Source of the DNA: Prinsepia uniflora
Taxonomy: Eukaryota; Streptophyta; Magnoliopsida; Rosales; Rosaceae
Direction of reading: 5' to 3'
Length of the DNA stretch: 64,000 nt
Assembly (NCBI GenBank): GCA_032719365.1
Contig: CM064867.1
Coordinates: 42,433,651-42,497,650, forward strand
The notes beneath the pieces were generated by a model that made no database searches, was not told where the DNA came from, and saw nothing but the letters and a program-made list of their open reading frames with translations. The number at the start of each line of letters is the position of its first letter. Position 1 is the stretch's first letter. Positions 45,533 to 57,154 of the stretch are shown in pieces. A program made the position numbers and the translations under genes.

Positions 45533-48306
45533 TGTAAGGACCCGTCCCGAAAAGTAGGGTTAAGATAGTGTTTAAGATAGGATTAGTGAGCTTAATCGGT
45601 GGTTAGTAGGTTCCGATAGGTTCGTTAGCGTAGAATGACGATTTTGCCCCTAGGTTGGGTAAATAGTTAACTTTTAGTTCGGGTGGTCAAGTGGGTATTG
45701 ACCGGTGATCGTGACGTAGTTCGGGACGTCACGAATCCGTAGACAGGTGGCACGCTCGATTCCGACATCCGAGGAGGAAGTTATGATGTTCAGAAGGTTG
45801 AGGGCATTGTCGTAATTTGGTTAAACTTGGGGGAAAAAGTTGACTTTTCGTACGATCGGGTTTCAGTACGTTGATCTAGGACCGTTAGGTAGATCTCGCC
45901 ATCCTGAATTTAACGACAGGCGGCATGTATTCATCGGAGATAGGACGTGTAGGTTACGGGTCTAAAACGGTAAGGTCTAAAAGGTAATTATAACTTAGAG
46001 GGGCCTTTTGGCCTTTTGGCTGCATTGGGATTCATGCACACCAGATGAGGACACCTGGACTAGCTGGATTGGGATTTTTGTGAGAAGGCTGAGGGGATGG
46101 TGACACGTGCTAGGGGTCTAGTGGCTTCTAGGATCTCTCACGGTCCAATTAAACGGGTGTGCAATGTGTTCGTGCTTGTTCGAAGACGAGAGAAAGTGAA
46201 TTGTTGAGTTTGTGAGAGATTAAGTGAGAGCTGATGAGTGAAGGTGAGTGAGAAGTTGTGAGGGAAATCGGTGTGTGCGAGGTGTGAGTCCACGGGAAAA
46301 ACAGAGAGAGTTGAGGGACCTGGGTGGTGGTGTGGCCGTGTGCTGATCGATTGGGCTCGAGAGGAAGTTGGGACCGCTCTGTGGACTCCAGGGAACGCGG
46401 CGGCGAGCACGGTGGTGGACGACTGCAGGTAATTTCTCATCCCCGTTCGTATGCCCTGTTTTTCTATGAATTTCAAACCATTAGTCGTGGACTTAGGGGC
46501 TGAGTCGAGGTCTTTGGTGAGTTGGGTGAGCTTCAGTAGGTTCCTCGGAACCGTCTAAGGTGGTTGCCGTGACGGGGGAGTGACTGGGTGGCCGGGAACC
46601 GAAACAGGGGACTGATCGGGTTTGGTTTCAAGTTTGAGACGACGGGTTATAGGCTGTGTCGAGGTGTGAGAGTAGGGGGAATAGGTTGTTTAGGACTGGA
46701 TGGTGAGGATGGTGAAGAGATGAGTCGAAACGGTGCAGGAACGGCGGAGAACCAGGTACGCCGGTTCAGACCGGTTCGCCTAAGGAAGACGACGATGAAC
46801 AGTGACTGTGTGCAGGCGCGTGAGGGCCACGCGCAGCCACTTTGGGCGGCGCGTGGGGGCACGTGCGGCAGTTTCTGGTGAAGAGTCCAACTGAGATTTT
46901 GTTCTAAATGTCGTAACGAATCCATTGAACTAGGTTTCGGGTTGTTGGGACGTCGTTTGAGGATAGTTTCGCGAGGTTAAAGGTTTAGGGTTCCGGTTCG
47001 TTACGTTTAGGACCCGGGGATTTTGGGGAAAATTAGGAGAGTCTTGGTAGGCGTGTTGGTGACGTACTTTGGTGACGTGTGATAGGATCGGGACTTACCG
47101 AGGAAGATGAGGAACGTACGGGACGTACGGGGCGCGAGTGACATGCTGGTGACTGTGAGTGGACCCCTTCTCTAAACTCAAGCATGCATGACTGTTTTCT
47201 ATAATTATTTTATGGTTTTACATATGATTTCATGATTGTTGACTATGTGGTGTTGGTTTTACATAATTGCACGGTTTTCGAGAAAATACGGTTTTCAGCA
47301 CGTTTTACGAGAAAAGGTTGGATTCTGATTTCGATGCCATGATTTGGGTTTTTTAAACGATAAGTGATTTTAAATGATTATAAATGGATTTTGAGACGTG
47401 ATTTGATAATCAAGGGCTTTAGGTTTTAGAATCGGATTTCGGTAACGAGATTTGGTTTTAAAGTTAAAAAGTGGAATTCCGGATTTGGGTTCAGAATGAC
47501 AGTTCTGGATGCCAGAAGGGCATCAGACTAATGATTTCAGATTCGGGTTTGGATATGGATTTAGAAAAGGTTTTCAAATGGTTTTGGATTGGATTTGCTG
47601 GATCTGGATATTGGGTTTAAAGACCCAGATATTGTGATTGACGGGGGACGGGCCCGGATTGGGTTTAAAGACCCGGATTGGGTTTAAAGACCCGGATTGA
47701 GTTTAAAGACTCGGGAGTTTAAAGACTCGGATAGGTCCAGCAGGTTTGATCGGATAATGATTGTTTGAGACTTATTTTTTATGATATGGTTTTATGATGT
47801 TTATGACGTGATTTCTGTAACTGCTTTCAATTCAGTTTTTATGACGATCTTTATGTGATTTATAACTGATTTCAATAAATGGGTTATGCATGTGTGATTT
47901 CAAAACGGAGGGCTAAAAACCTGGTTTTCTTATGAAATGGGTTTTAGGAAACTTTTCTTTTATTTATGGTCCACTCGCACCTTCTGTTTTAAATTGCCCT
48001 CCAGGTCGTGGAGCTAGCGCGGGGGTTGACGTTGAGGCAGGGTCGGAGGCATAGAATACTCAAGAGTGACACCGGAGTGCTTTACATTTTCCGTTGTGCG
48101 TGTACCTTATTTATCGGTTTTTCTTTCCGTTGTATTTGGTACTATGCTCTGTAAAACTTTGACTTCGGGATGTTTAAATTTTTCTCCTGCGTCTGGCATG
48201 TAATCTGGTGGTTTTTGTGAGTTTACTTTGGTTTTGCGTGTCGGGGTGTCAGACGGGAGCAGGATTTACCTCGATTTTCGGGGTGGAACTGAGGTGGGAC
48301 CTGTCA
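45533..48306 (+). mobile_element. 3' LTR (2774 bp) of the nested plus element
   Basis: A complete LTR from TGTAAGGACCCG to GGGACCTGTCA. U3 has the duplication at 45720-45960. The leader near 46180-46330 is GA-rich. ACCGGTTC words lie near 46765-46790, and the GCGCGTGNGGGC block at 46815-46865. The intron-like module is 47155-48004. Its right third matches the 5' LTR with few differences, so the insertion is fairly young relative to its hosts. The copy at 1-2205 is the same family. Confidence 0.9.
47155..48004 (+). other. Intron-like module inside the 45533 LTR
   Basis: It opens GTGAGTGGAC, closes TTTAAATTGCCCTCCAG, and has GGTCCACTCGCAC near 47970. It contains TTTAAAGAC words at 47615-47735. 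Length is about 0.85 kb, close to the 0.92 kb of the related LTR at 996-1914. Confidence 0.45.
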
Positions 48307-48361
48307 TGCTCTGGAAGCCAAACATCACGCAGAGCGCACAAAACCTGCTCTGATACCAATT
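48307..48361 (-). promoter_or_regulatory. Leader remnant and primer-binding site of the minus element
   Basis: These 55 bases are all that remains of the interior. The complement of TGGTATCAGAGC lies at 48347-48358, three bases from the LTR at 48362, marking that LTR as a 5' LTR on the minus strand. Confidence 0.85.
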
Positions 48362-51300
48362 TGACACGACCTATCCTCAATCCCCCAGAATTAAGAGTTA
48401 AGTCATGCTCCCGTCTAACTTACGCATGACACGAAGGCTAAACCGACGTTCAACCTCCATGTGACACATAAGTCGGACAAGGGATTTCCAAACGAACCGA
48501 TCAAACCTTCCGGACTTCCCAGAGCGCGCAGACTCTACTGTGGATCGCGTGTTTGATGTCTCCGTCTCTCTCGACCAACAGTCCGCACCGCGACAACCTA
48601 GAGGGTATCAAAAACATAAAAAAAGAATGTGAGTGGACAAAATAAATAGTACATTCAGAAAACAGTTTATAGAGAAGTACTTTTATACCCTCCATTTAAA
48701 AAAAACAATGCATGCATATACAAATAATTCACAAAACCATTTCATATCCAAAACCATCATTGAAAACCAGAATCATTTCCTTTCCTCAAATATGCAGTTT
48801 AAATCCAGGGCCTCAGCCCAAAATCATAAATCAAACATCAAGGTACGGGAACTCAACCCCAAAACTCATCAAATCCAAATAATCCGGGCCACTGCCCAAA
48901 ACCTCTGAAAACCAGTGAAAAACATCAATCAATCGAGTTGCTGGATCTCAAGTGCGTCCAAGTCTTTAAACTCAAAACACAATCAACAGGCCTCGGGGGA
49001 TATCACAATAACCGAGTCTTTAAACTCAAAACATATAAATCCAGGGCCCTCCCCCATCAATCAACCGAGTCTTTAATGACAGGACCCACCCCGATCCTCT
49101 CTGGGACCATATGGGGACGTGCCCTGCTCCTGTCTGACACCCAGTAATTCATACCAATTTTAACCTCAAAACACCAAATGCATAAATAACCAAATTAAAG
49201 TCATACATCAAATCCGAATTAAACAGATGTCAGACAAGGGATGAAATCCAAAATTACAAGTTGCGAGCACGACTCTAACATAAACCTGCGGGTACACCAC
49301 CCAGCAGGGGTTCAGGTACGCAGAAGTAGATCTATGCCTCAGCCTCAGGTTCCTCCTCTACCTCAGTATCACGACCTGGAGGGGTTACCAAAAACATTAA
49401 GGGTGAGTGGACCGAAACTCAAGTTTATAAAATCATTTGATAAGTAAAACATATAATTTACCCCTCCGTTTTCCAAACATGCATGCAACCGTATTTAAAA
49501 CCATCAATCATATAATATGAACCAAAAGGCATATAATAAAACCATAATATCATTTTAGTCACTGTACTATACACTCCAACCCGACATTCCTGATGTCTGA
49601 CGTCCCTGACGCCCAATAAGGTCACAATCACAAGGCTACGCGTGCCACTCGGGTCTCAATTCCGAGTTCAATCCCCGAACCCTGTTCGGTTACAGCATCC
49701 CCGATGCTTAGCGTCCTAGACGCTGGACGTACTAGACGTCCGTGACCTCTCCGGGGTACCTCATCCGGAGGAGACAGTATCATATGGAAGGATCTATACA
49801 GTGCAGTAACAAATACATTTTATTGATATCCACATACAAGGCATATATTTATACATAGATAAAATCCAAACCAAACCTTATGTGCCATCGGACGGGTCTC
49901 AAGCCCAAATACCGTGAAACGTGTCATAACCATAATTTCCATATCATCAGAACCGTTTATTTGATTTTTGCATGTGAATAAATAAGTAAATCGGAAAACA
50001 TTTTGAGCATGCAAGTGTTTAATGAAATCGGGCCCACTCACTGTACGATCCCGCTGCGAATCTGCGCGTACGGACCTGTACCGGGATTATCGTACAATTC
50101 CTGTCAGTTCAATTCACACGTAAGGGTCACTACAAATCCTTAATATTTATTCAAAAGAAAGTTCGAAACAGAAACCGGTTCGGGGAAACCGTCGATGTTC
50201 AGAACAACATGGTTAATTCACCAACAATGTTCAGAATGATGAGAGGAATAAAAGTCATGTTGATCGTGATCGGAGATAAGCCCCAACGCGCCCTCACGCG
50301 CAGCCCAAAGTGGCTGCGCGTGAAAGTCACGCGCCTGACACTGTAGCTACAGTGTCAGCACCTTCACCCGTTTGTCTGTAATTCGGACCTGCCACCCGCG
50401 GCTTGACCCGGTTAATTACCCATTAATTCCTACTCGATTTCAATCCAATTTGATCCTAACATGTTATTTAAACATCTAATTTAAGTTCTGAGTTATTAAT
50501 TAGCCAAATCGAATCCTTAAATGGCCCTTCGACCCGTGATCATCCAAACGGGTTGATCACCCCAACTCACTCGTTTCTAAACCATAATCAAATTAACCTT
50601 ACATGAAGCATCATAGTATCACAACGAACTGGAAAACACACTCAATTCAACCAACACCCACCTGGAAGTAGTCGTCCAAACTTCTGAAATTCTTCTGAAC
50701 ACGGCAGTCACCGTCCCAGCTCACCCGTGGCTGGTTGCCTTCGATTTTGATATGGTTGTGTTCTAAACACTCCCAGAAAGCTTTCTCTGCGATTAGATTA
50801 GTCCAACACACCGTAGAAATTAAACTCCCGATTTCCCTCCAAAAATCCCCGAAATGGTTTCTCTCTGGTTCCACTCTTATTTTTAGTCCTTTCAATACCA
50901 GAGTGAAGCTCACACACTATATAATCGGTTTAAACAATTTCAAGCCGTCCCAGAGGCTCGTGGGTGTCCAATTTGTCCAATAAAAAATGTTCCCCGAAAA
51001 GCTTCGAACTTGAATTAACAATGGTGTCGTGCAAGGTGGATGCAACAGACCACGTTCTAAAGCATCAGACACTCCCAACTTTCCAGCACACAATTGCATA
51101 ATCAATTGCACGTTTGAGCCACCGCACATGGTGGTGCCGCCCATGCCCCCCCCCCCCCTCGGTTGCTACAGTAACCAGGGTAAAAGACCAAAATGCCCCT
51201 GGTTCAATAATTACCAAAATGCCCCTCACTTCCTAGACCCGTAACTCAGCCATACGAAGTCCGATTTCGGCGTGCCGCCTGTCTACGGACTCAGGACGTC

Positions 51301-53404
51301 GAGACCTACCTATCGGTCCTTGAGTCGCGTGAAAATTAATTGCCAAACGAAAAGTCAACATTTTTTCCCGTGAAGTCCAACTTACGGTAATGCCCCTGAA
51401 CTTCCGATAGTCATAACTTTTTCCCTGATCGTCCGAATTGGACGTGCCACCTGCCTATGAACTCGTGACATCCCGAACTACGTCACGATCATAGGTCAAA
51501 GTCCATTTGACCCACAAATCAAAAAGTCAACAATTTGGCCATCCATTCACAAGGGTAAAACGTCAATTGATACATTAAATTACAATATTGAAATCCTCGA
51601 ATGTTCGGTGTGTTACATTTAAACTCAAAACCAGATCCAGCGGTTTTCTTTTTCTGGGTCTTTAAACCCAAAACCATTTTTCAATCAAGTGAAAACCATA
51701 GAAAATCCATATCCGAATTTGTAATAATGATTCCGTAAGCCTGCATCCGAAACCATCATCCCGAATCCAAATCCATAATTTCCCTTTCAAGTTTCAAAAC
51801 TGAATCAAGAATCATCTTTTCAAAATCCGATTTGAAAATCGAAATCTCGTTTATCGAAATCACATGAACATGGCTTCAAGCCCGAAATCATTTTTCCAAA
51901 ATCCATCGTAAATCATTGAAATCAAATCATATTTCAAATCTCAAATTCAAATCATCAAAACCATGGTCAAATCACAACATAATCGAAATCTCATAAAGCA
52001 TGCAAATACATCTTTATCTCCAAATACGCACCCACACGCAGAGCCCAAAGGGGCTGCGTGTGGGACTCATGCCCTGACACTGTTCATCTTCAACCTCTAG
52101 CCGAACCGGGTCCAGACCGGTTATGTTCAGATCCGTCTTGCCAAACCGGTGGTCACGGTTCTTGTCCATTTCCACCTGTTTTCAATCCTTTTTAAGCCTA
52201 GCACTTTCGTCTCACTTTAAATGATCGATCTAGCTACTAAAATTGAACAATTAGGATCTACAGCTTACCTTTCCCTCTTTAAAGTCGAACTCTGTTTCTG
52301 CTACTAAGTTATGCAGCCTTACCCGACCTCCTCGAGCCTTACTTTTGCTCCCAATCCTCATCTAGAACCTTGAGAAACAAGTCCCATTATCAGAATCGAT
52401 CAATAAGCCCTAAAACGAAAAACACCAATTTCGAATTCGAATAAAAGTCACGGAAACCTCACCGCATCACCGCCGTCGTGGTTGCCACCGCCTTTGCCAC
52501 ACCTTCTTTTCCATCTTTTGTTTACAACTCAAGGACAAACAAGGAGGCTTGCGGGTAATTTGAAAACGATAGAATCAAGCCTTCCTTAGTCTCTGTTTTC
52601 ACGATTCCCAGCCACCACTCACGGCAGCCATCGTGATCAGGCCACCACCTTTTCCACCTCTCACCTCCTTTCACCCCACTACTAGTAGCCCCATCTCTGA
52701 TCAATTTTAAACCGCAAGCACGACTCACAATTGGACCAACAACACGATTACCCTCACTGTCTCTGTTTTCTCTTATTTAACCCATTGAAACACTTTTGAT
52801 TTGGCTAGAACCACCCAGAAGTAGCCCACGTGTACCTATCTCCCAAAGTCTGGTGAAAATATCCAAGAGAGTAGGGACAGATGTCCTCATCCAATTGCTC
52901 ACAGAATTCTAGGTTTACAAAAGACCATTTTATCCCTGACGTCCAATTTACCATTTTACCCTTCACGCATTCAGTTTCACATCTAAATCGTCCGACGTCC
53001 TATGACGGCGTGCCTCCTGTCTTTTGTACTCAGGGACTCGGGACCTACCTAACGGTCCTCGAATTACGTGTAAAAGCTATGTCATATGAAAAGTCAACAA
53101 TTTGCCCCTTTTCAACCAAATTACCGAATTACCCTTGAACTTCCGAACATCATAACTTCCTTCTTGAATGTCAGAATCGGACATGCCACATGTCTATGAA
53201 CTCGTGACGTCCCAAACTACGTCACGGTCATCGGTCAAAATCCATTTCACCGCCCGAACGAAAAGTCAACATTTTTGCCCATTCTAGGTGCAAAATAGTC
53301 ATTTTTCACCTTCCGTCCGAATTCGTCCAACCAATTACTGATTAACCTTACTAATTCGTCATTAATCATTAATCTAATCTCGATTTCCTAGATGGGTCGT
53401 TACA
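48362..53404 (-). mobile_element. 5' LTR (about 2.5 kb) of the minus element, split by a solo LTR
   Basis: Parts are 48362-49076 and 51618-53404. The left part has GAGTGGACAAAA at 48633, GCATGCATAT and TTTAAACTC words. The right part carries the CCGAACCGG words near 52100, a leader region near 52480-52730, and the U3 at 53000-53400 with the second U3 unit at 53190. It ends GGGTCGTTACA. The chance frames at 52522-52728 and 52881-53138 have no family resemblance. Confidence 0.85.
49077..51617 (-). mobile_element. Solo LTR (2541 bp) with perfect TTTAA target duplication
   Basis: It runs from TGACAGGACCCACC to GTGTGTTACA. TTTAA flanks both sides (49072-49076 and 51618-51622), and the host LTR resumes mid-word within a GAGTCTTTAAACTC repeat. 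It is the same family as 32948-35695. It contains GCGCG blocks at 50285-50330, a run of 14 C near 51147, and the U3 duplication at 51255-51505. The absence of interior marks it as a recombined solo LTR. Confidence 0.95.
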
Positions 53405-53763
53405 GTCAATTTAGGTCCCGATAATTAATTAGTCACCCAATCAACTTTAAGCATTAACTTCAAATCCATAGATGTTAATTTAATCAATTTCGATCCCGTG
53501 ATCATAACTTCCCCGTTCGACGTCCGATTTTGACCTGCCACCTGTTTACTGACTCGTGACGTCCTGATCTACGTCACGGTCAAAGGTCAAAGTCCAAAAA
53601 GAACCTCGAGTGAAAAGTCAACTTTTACACCCAATAAGGGCAAAATTGTCATTTTACACCGATTGTCCGTAATTACTCGACTAATCCCCGATTAGTCATG
53701 ATAATCCTTAATTAGTCATTTAATAATTATAATTAATCCCGTAAGGCGGAGCGGGTAATTATA

Positions 53764-54343
53764 CGCAGACTAGTGGCTAAGTTGAAATTTCCAACCAAGA
53801 AATCAAAGTTATCTTGAAGAAGACAGTGAGTCCCAATAGGAAGGACTAATCCAACCACTTGATGATGCCTTGTGGGCATATAGGAAAACCTACGAGACCT
53901 AGGCATGTCTTCTTCTTGTTTAGTCTTTTGAACGGACTGCTATATCTTTGTCGAGTTGCAACATAAACCCTATTGGGCAATTAAACGAGTGCACATGGAC
54001 ACGGATGCGCCAAGTCTTCATAGGAAGTTACAACTATGAGTTGAATGAGCCTAGAAACGAGGCGTATGAAATTGCCAAGATCGACAAGGACAAAACCAAA
54101 ATCTTTCACAATAAGCACACCTTGAGAAGAACATTCACATGGACCAAAAGGTCATATTGTTTAATTCGTGCTTCTAATTCTTCCCAGGTAAACTTCTCTC
54201 TAGATAGTCTGGCCCATACTTTATCACTAAGCTTCTGCTTTATGGCGCAGTCGAGATTAGACCACTTAATACAACAGACAGGTTCCAAGGAAATGGTCAC
54301 CGACTCAAGTACATAGCTCGTAGCGACGTCTTACCCCAACATC
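53764..54343 (+). pseudogene. C-terminal part of the Athila-like integrase, degenerate
   Basis: It starts at the third catalytic residue: Q-T-S-G, a stop, V-E, with the catalytic E at 53784-53786. It continues with readable pieces such as V-E-L-Q-H-K-P-Y-W-A-I-K near 53952-53986, N-E-A-Y-E-I-A-K near 54055-54080, and K-T-K-I-F-H-N-K-H, then L-R-R-T-F. G-A-V-E-I near 54245 belongs to the C-terminal domain. Integrase inserts element DNA into the genome. Multiple stops and shifts exclude function. Confidence 0.8.
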
Positions 54344-56150
54344 AAATAAAGCACTCCAACGAGGTAACCTAGCCCTAGTTTGCACACCTCTCTCATCGCC
54401 TTGTTTATGCACTTTTATGCCTCACTAAACATACATATTACCTTATTCTTATTATTGTTCAAACATTAAGGACAACGTATAGTTTAGGTTTGAAGGTGTG
54501 AGATTGAACTTTGACTGTAGAAACCAATAGGTTTAGGGTGTACACGACCAGATTTTTTCAGTTTTGCTTTTCAATTTTTGTTTTTTTGGGAGTGTTTCAT
54601 TTAGTTAAATTTGTTAGTTTAATTAGTCTTAGTGATTAGTGCTTTAGCTTGTTAACGAGAATGTAAATGTTAAGTAAACTTTATTTTTTTTTACTAAGAG
54701 TCATGCCATATTTAGTCTGTAGGATAATATGCACCTCACAATGCCATGCCTTAGTTGATTGAGTGAATAGAATGGCTAAGGCTGAGTGAATTTCATAAAA
54801 TTAGTGGAGATTACCATGTAAGAGCATGAGCCATAATTCCTTTCTTTTTTAAAGATATACATTGTTTCAACTCTTTAAAACTCTCTTCATTTTTTTCATT
54901 ATTATGATCTCATTACATCATCCTGCATTGAAGTTTAAAGAACCAACATTATATAACTTCTCTTAGTTTGAAGTATGATTAGCCATAGGAAGTGATGTAG
55001 GCTATGTGTGCTTAACCTTTAAATGCCATGTTTTACCTACTAAATGATCTTGGGTCAATTCTAAAAGGAAAAAAAAATAACAACAAAAAATAAATTGATC
55101 CAACTGTGCCAAAGAACCAAGAGAAAAGCAATCAAAAAGCACTAGTTCAAGCCATGACTTCTCATGCCTTAACAAAACCTAGATTTTTTGAATCATATCC
55201 CTTCCTTCTTAACTCATTAAGCTTAGCACCATTGCAACCTAATGTGAAGACCTAAAAGATCTTGTGGCCAGCTATGCTGAAAATTGAGGTATGTGTCTAT
55301 GTTCTTAAAATTCAGTTCCATTCGTGATATCTTAATTTTGGAAAGTTCTGCTTTTTCAATGAAGTTCATATGCGAATAAACTCGAATGTCTATCCTTAAA
55401 TTCCATCACACATGCTTTATAAGAGTGTAAAAATGGGGTTCTTGAGGGAATGTCGAGATATATAGTAAGAATTAAAATCTAGGCAAAATCTTTATGGCAC
55501 ACTTGATTGAAGATGTCAATAAGAATGATTAACTGAGATTTTGACATTCGCACATTACACATGTCTCCTACAGCTATGGCGTGATCTTTAAAGTCTACAA
55601 AATATGTACCCTTACTTTGGTTCATATTAACGTTCTTAATGCACAGTCTCTAGCATCCTAGCATCTAAGTAAAACGTGTGTGGGCATCGTAACTAGTAGC
55701 CCTCGGAATACAAAAATCCTCCTACTAGGAAGTCCTATAGGTTTAATGTCCTATCTTAACTATGATCGAGTCTTTTCATTTTCTTTAAGTTTCTTTCTCC
55801 TTTTTTTTTTCAAGGACTAGCAAAAGATAGGTTTAGGGGTATATGTTCAGTCATTATTTATGCATATTTTAGGTGTCATTTAATGCCCTTTACGTATCTT
55901 TTGAATGAATTCTTGCCATTATTAGGAGAAAATGATCAATCATGTGAGATGTGTAGGCTTTAGGAAGATATCCTGATTATGAGACTACAAGCGAAGGAAT
56001 GGCTCAAATCTGTGTTCAAATGACGTAAATGTCATAAGTTGGAGTTCAAGCCTTAAGTTAGGTCCTAGAACAGTCATGCATCTTATTTAAGGCCAAAGCC
56101 AAAAAACCGAAAATTGAGCCATAAGAGTCCCGAATCCATGGATTTCAAGA
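54344..56150 (+). mobile_element. 3' region of the Athila-like element
   Basis: This AT-rich stretch lacks a convincing frame. ACATTAAGGACAACGTATAG followed by GTTTGAAGGTGTGAG (54463-54505) resembles the conserved word after integrase in Athila/Tat elements (a TTGAGGACAATGT-like word with GGGGGTG). The rest may cover the untranslated spacer and part of a 3' LTR whose limits I cannot place. No env-like frame is visible. Confidence 0.55.
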
Positions 56151-56327
56151 CTAGACGTAAAAGTTCCTTAGAACACGTGAAAGGTCATGCTCTTGTCTGA
56201 CACACCAGCCAGAAACTCAAAAATACCTTCAACACGTGTCAGATAATGGATGGTTCACATTATATCCAACAGTTAATACAATAGGTTCACAATATGCAAA
56301 TGGTAACAGAGCCACTAGGGAAAGTAA
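56151..56327 (-). other. Possible decayed LTR end
   Basis: GTCATGCTCTTGTCTGACACACC at 56186 onward and CACGTGTCAGATAATGGATGG near 56233 resemble the LTR 3' part at 32990-33115 (CTGCTCCCGTCTGACACCC, then TGTCAGACAAGGGATG). It is too short and diverged to bound. Confidence 0.4.
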
Positions 56328-56607
56328 GCATGAAGACCCCTCAAAGTTCAGTCTGGGTCCTTATCGTTCACCATCCAAGCCCCTGAGCTTGAGTTAAAGC
56401 CATTACCTGAGCACCTCAAGTATGCTTATTTTGGAAAGAAACATAATGTTCTAGTTATCATTACCTCTAACTTAAGTGTCGTGGAAGAGAGTTCTCAGGT
56501 GAAATTTCTTATGGAAAACCAAACGGCCATTGGATAGAAAATTGCAGACATCAAGGGAATTAGCCGACAAAGTGCATGCACATGATCTTATTGGATGAGG
56601 ATGCCAA
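56328..56607 (+). pseudogene. Second copy of the Athila-like RT linker
   Basis: It parallels 26633-26910 closely, including CATCCAAGCCC, GAGCACCTCAAGTATGC and GACATCAAGGGAATTAG, and the segment ends at the same base, GATGCCAA. An in-frame stop replaces the tryptophan codon after the I-G pair. The same LTR family begins at the same position as in the first copy, so the two junctions share one origin. Confidence 0.8.
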
Positions 56608-56936
56608 TGTAACAGCTTGGAAATTTGAAAAGAATTTCTAAAAAGTAAATTTGGGAAAACTGAAACGAAAATGACCATTTTGCCCGTTCAAGGGTCAATA
56701 GTTGACCTTTTGACCTGTACGTTATTGGAATGTTTCGTAAGGACCATTATGTAAGTCTTAACCTCCTGAGTATGTAGACAGGCGGTAAGACCCGTGTCCT
56801 GGAGGGAACAATGAACAATCCCACATTCCTGCGAGGGGGGAATGGTCTGGGAAAGGAATAGGGGTCTTCCTTAAAGGTGTAGGCACACACCTATCTAGAA
56901 CGAAGACTATTGGGAGCTCAGTGGCTTTGAGTTCGG

Positions 56937-57006
56937 TTGGAACTCCAAAGTTAATCGAGTTGAGGTTGGTACAATTCCATGATGGGTGACCCCTGGGAAG
57001 TTGCAC
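56937..57006 (+). other. 5S rRNA-like domain in a Cassandra LTR
   Basis: GGAACTCCAAAGTTAATCGAG then GATGGGTGACC and CTGGGAAGT correspond to the 5S gene internal promoter: box A (AAGTTAAGCG) and box C (GGATGGGTGACC). Box A has a G to T change (TTAATCG). It is not a functional 5S gene: the 5' half does not match. Confidence 0.75.
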
Positions 57007-57154
57007 CGTGAGCTCCCGAAAACAAAACCGTGAGGGCGATGAGGCCTAAAGCGGACAATATCAAGATAGATGAGTCGGGTCCCGACCGAGAGGGTCGGGT
57101 CCTGACAGAATGGTATCAGAGCCAGACCCCAATCGGGAAGTGTCCTAGCGAGGA

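Larger units (their letters stand above)
40882..53404 (-). mobile_element. Minus-strand LTR element with perfect GTCAA target duplication, gutted and nested
   Basis: Ends are TGACACGACC at 40882 and GGTCGTTACA at 53404. GTCAA flanks both (40877-40881 and 53405-53409). The left LTR (40882-42752) and right LTR (48362-53404 with an insertion) are the same subfamily: ATGCTCCCGTCTAACTTACG occurs at 40926 and 48404. Only 55 bases of interior remain (48307-48361). A plus-strand element fills the middle, and the break near 42752 shows a deletion. Confidence 0.85.
38445..53763 (-). mobile_element. Solo LTR (about 2.8 kb) in Athila integrase, interrupted by a 12.5 kb nested element
   Basis: The LTR parts are 38445-40881 and 53405-53763. 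It starts TGACACGACCC and ends in a decayed GTAATTATA. Flanks are CGCGA (38440-38444) and CGCAG (53764-53768), a damaged 5 bp duplication. Removing the element and one flank copy puts integrase back in a single frame, and the second D (38352) and the E (53784) are then exactly 35 residues apart, as the D,D-35-E family requires. GTGAGTGGAC is at 38652 and a TGACGTCA cluster at 39990-40260. Confidence 0.85.

Noticed and set aside
51147..51160. Functional poly-C signal
   Set aside because: A single homopolymer with no counterpart in the sister LTR near 34190; more likely slippage or a sequencing artefact.
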